Shown in pieces: positions 63,640 to 64,000 of a stretch of 64,000 nt of DNA. This DNA is from Hippopus hippopus (Eukaryota > Mollusca > Bivalvia > Cardiida > Cardiidae), in NCBI GenBank assembly GCA_946811185.2, contig OX328112.1:19449215-19513214 (forward strand), read 5' to 3'. The notes below the pieces were generated by a model. It searched no databases, was not told the DNA's origin, and saw nothing but the letters and a program-made list of their open reading frames with translations. Within the stretch, counting starts at the first letter, position 1, and each line of letters opens with the position of its first letter. A program made the translations under genes and the position numbers.

Positions 63640-64000
63640 TAATCACTTTTCACAACAGTAATAAGTTGCGACTTTCATACAGTTGTGGTCGACAGCTTTC
63701 TAAGTCATAGCGCATTCATATCGGAAACGAAGAGAAATCGTTTGTCAAAAGAATTGCTTCTTTCCCATTATGTTTTAAAATAATGCTGCTACAAATGCAC
63801 AATGCACTTAAAGCTACATGTCCCCTTTCACTTTCTTGACGAAGGTAGAAAATCACCAAGATTTATTGACAACTTTGCTCACACCAGTAAATTACGACTT
63901 TCACACACTTTGGTCGACAGTTTTTTTAAGTCATAGCGGACAAAAAGAGAAATCGCTTGTCACAAATATTACTTGTTTCCTACAAAGGTTTCAACCCTTA
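63640..64000 (+). repeat. Tandem repeat of ~225 bp running off the window
   Basis: GGTCGACAG at 63687 and 63912 with shared flanks (GACTTTCAYACA before, AAGTCATAGCG, GAGAAATCGYTTGTCA after). At least 1.5 units. Confidence 0.78.

Overview
This is a nuclear genomic window of an animal, most likely a bivalve mollusc. The evidence is an AT-rich, repeat-dense sequence with almost no long open frames, tRNA-headed SINEs ending in ATCA-type tails, and many short palindromic DNA elements of the kind that crowd bivalve genomes. The species call is inference: no ribosomal or mitochondrial marker is present. The longest ATG-started open frame is 157 codons, and nearly all open frames fall inside repeats.

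The only convincing protein-coding sequence is two internal exons of a class A neuropeptide GPCR on the minus strand, at 10231-10096 (TM1 to the start of TM2) and 7769-7572 (TM2 to intracellular loop 2). Both have canonical splice sites and matching intron phase. The nearest families I know are the crustacean cardioactive peptide receptor, neuropeptide S receptor and vasopressin-type receptors. I did not find the N-terminal exon(s) or the exons for TM4-TM7, which probably lie outside the window or are split into short exons I cannot see.

The rest is mobile and tandem DNA. I use these names. Family A: about 260 bp, ends GAGCCATGCTCTG, palindromic core. Family B: about 260 bp, ends ATATGGCCTGCAACACGCG, the same kind of core. 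Family C: about 220-260 bp, a long hairpin built on GGAGAAAATGCTGG. Family D: about 205 bp, core hairpin around CAGACTGCAC. Families F, J and K are less common. C, D, F, J and K all end at TTAA, which points to piggyBac-type TTAA-targeting non-autonomous elements. Family E is a composite of two inverted-repeat units. Families G and H are further dispersed repeats. At least eight copies of one tRNA-derived SINE and three copies of a second type are present. A 415-bp element occurs twice, 99.3% identical, each copy with its own 9-10 bp target duplication.

Layout: 1-7.5 kb holds A, C, D and E elements, a 0.6-kb tandem duplication and a tandem array of A-derived pieces. The GPCR exons and their repeat-filled intron occupy 7.5-10.3 kb. 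From 10.3 to 37 kb elements and short tandem arrays alternate. A degenerate 24-bp minisatellite of roughly 120 units runs from 37.5 to 40.4 kb. At 45.7-47.7 kb a tandem array of roughly 240-bp units is interrupted by family E. From 49 to 64 kb there are dense C, D, A and B copies, several nested, and the second copy of the 415-bp element. I see no rRNA gene, free-standing tRNA gene, CRISPR array, transposase or reverse transcriptase. All repeat boundaries were read by eye; those ending in a stated TTAA or target duplication are exact, the others are good to roughly 10-20 bases.
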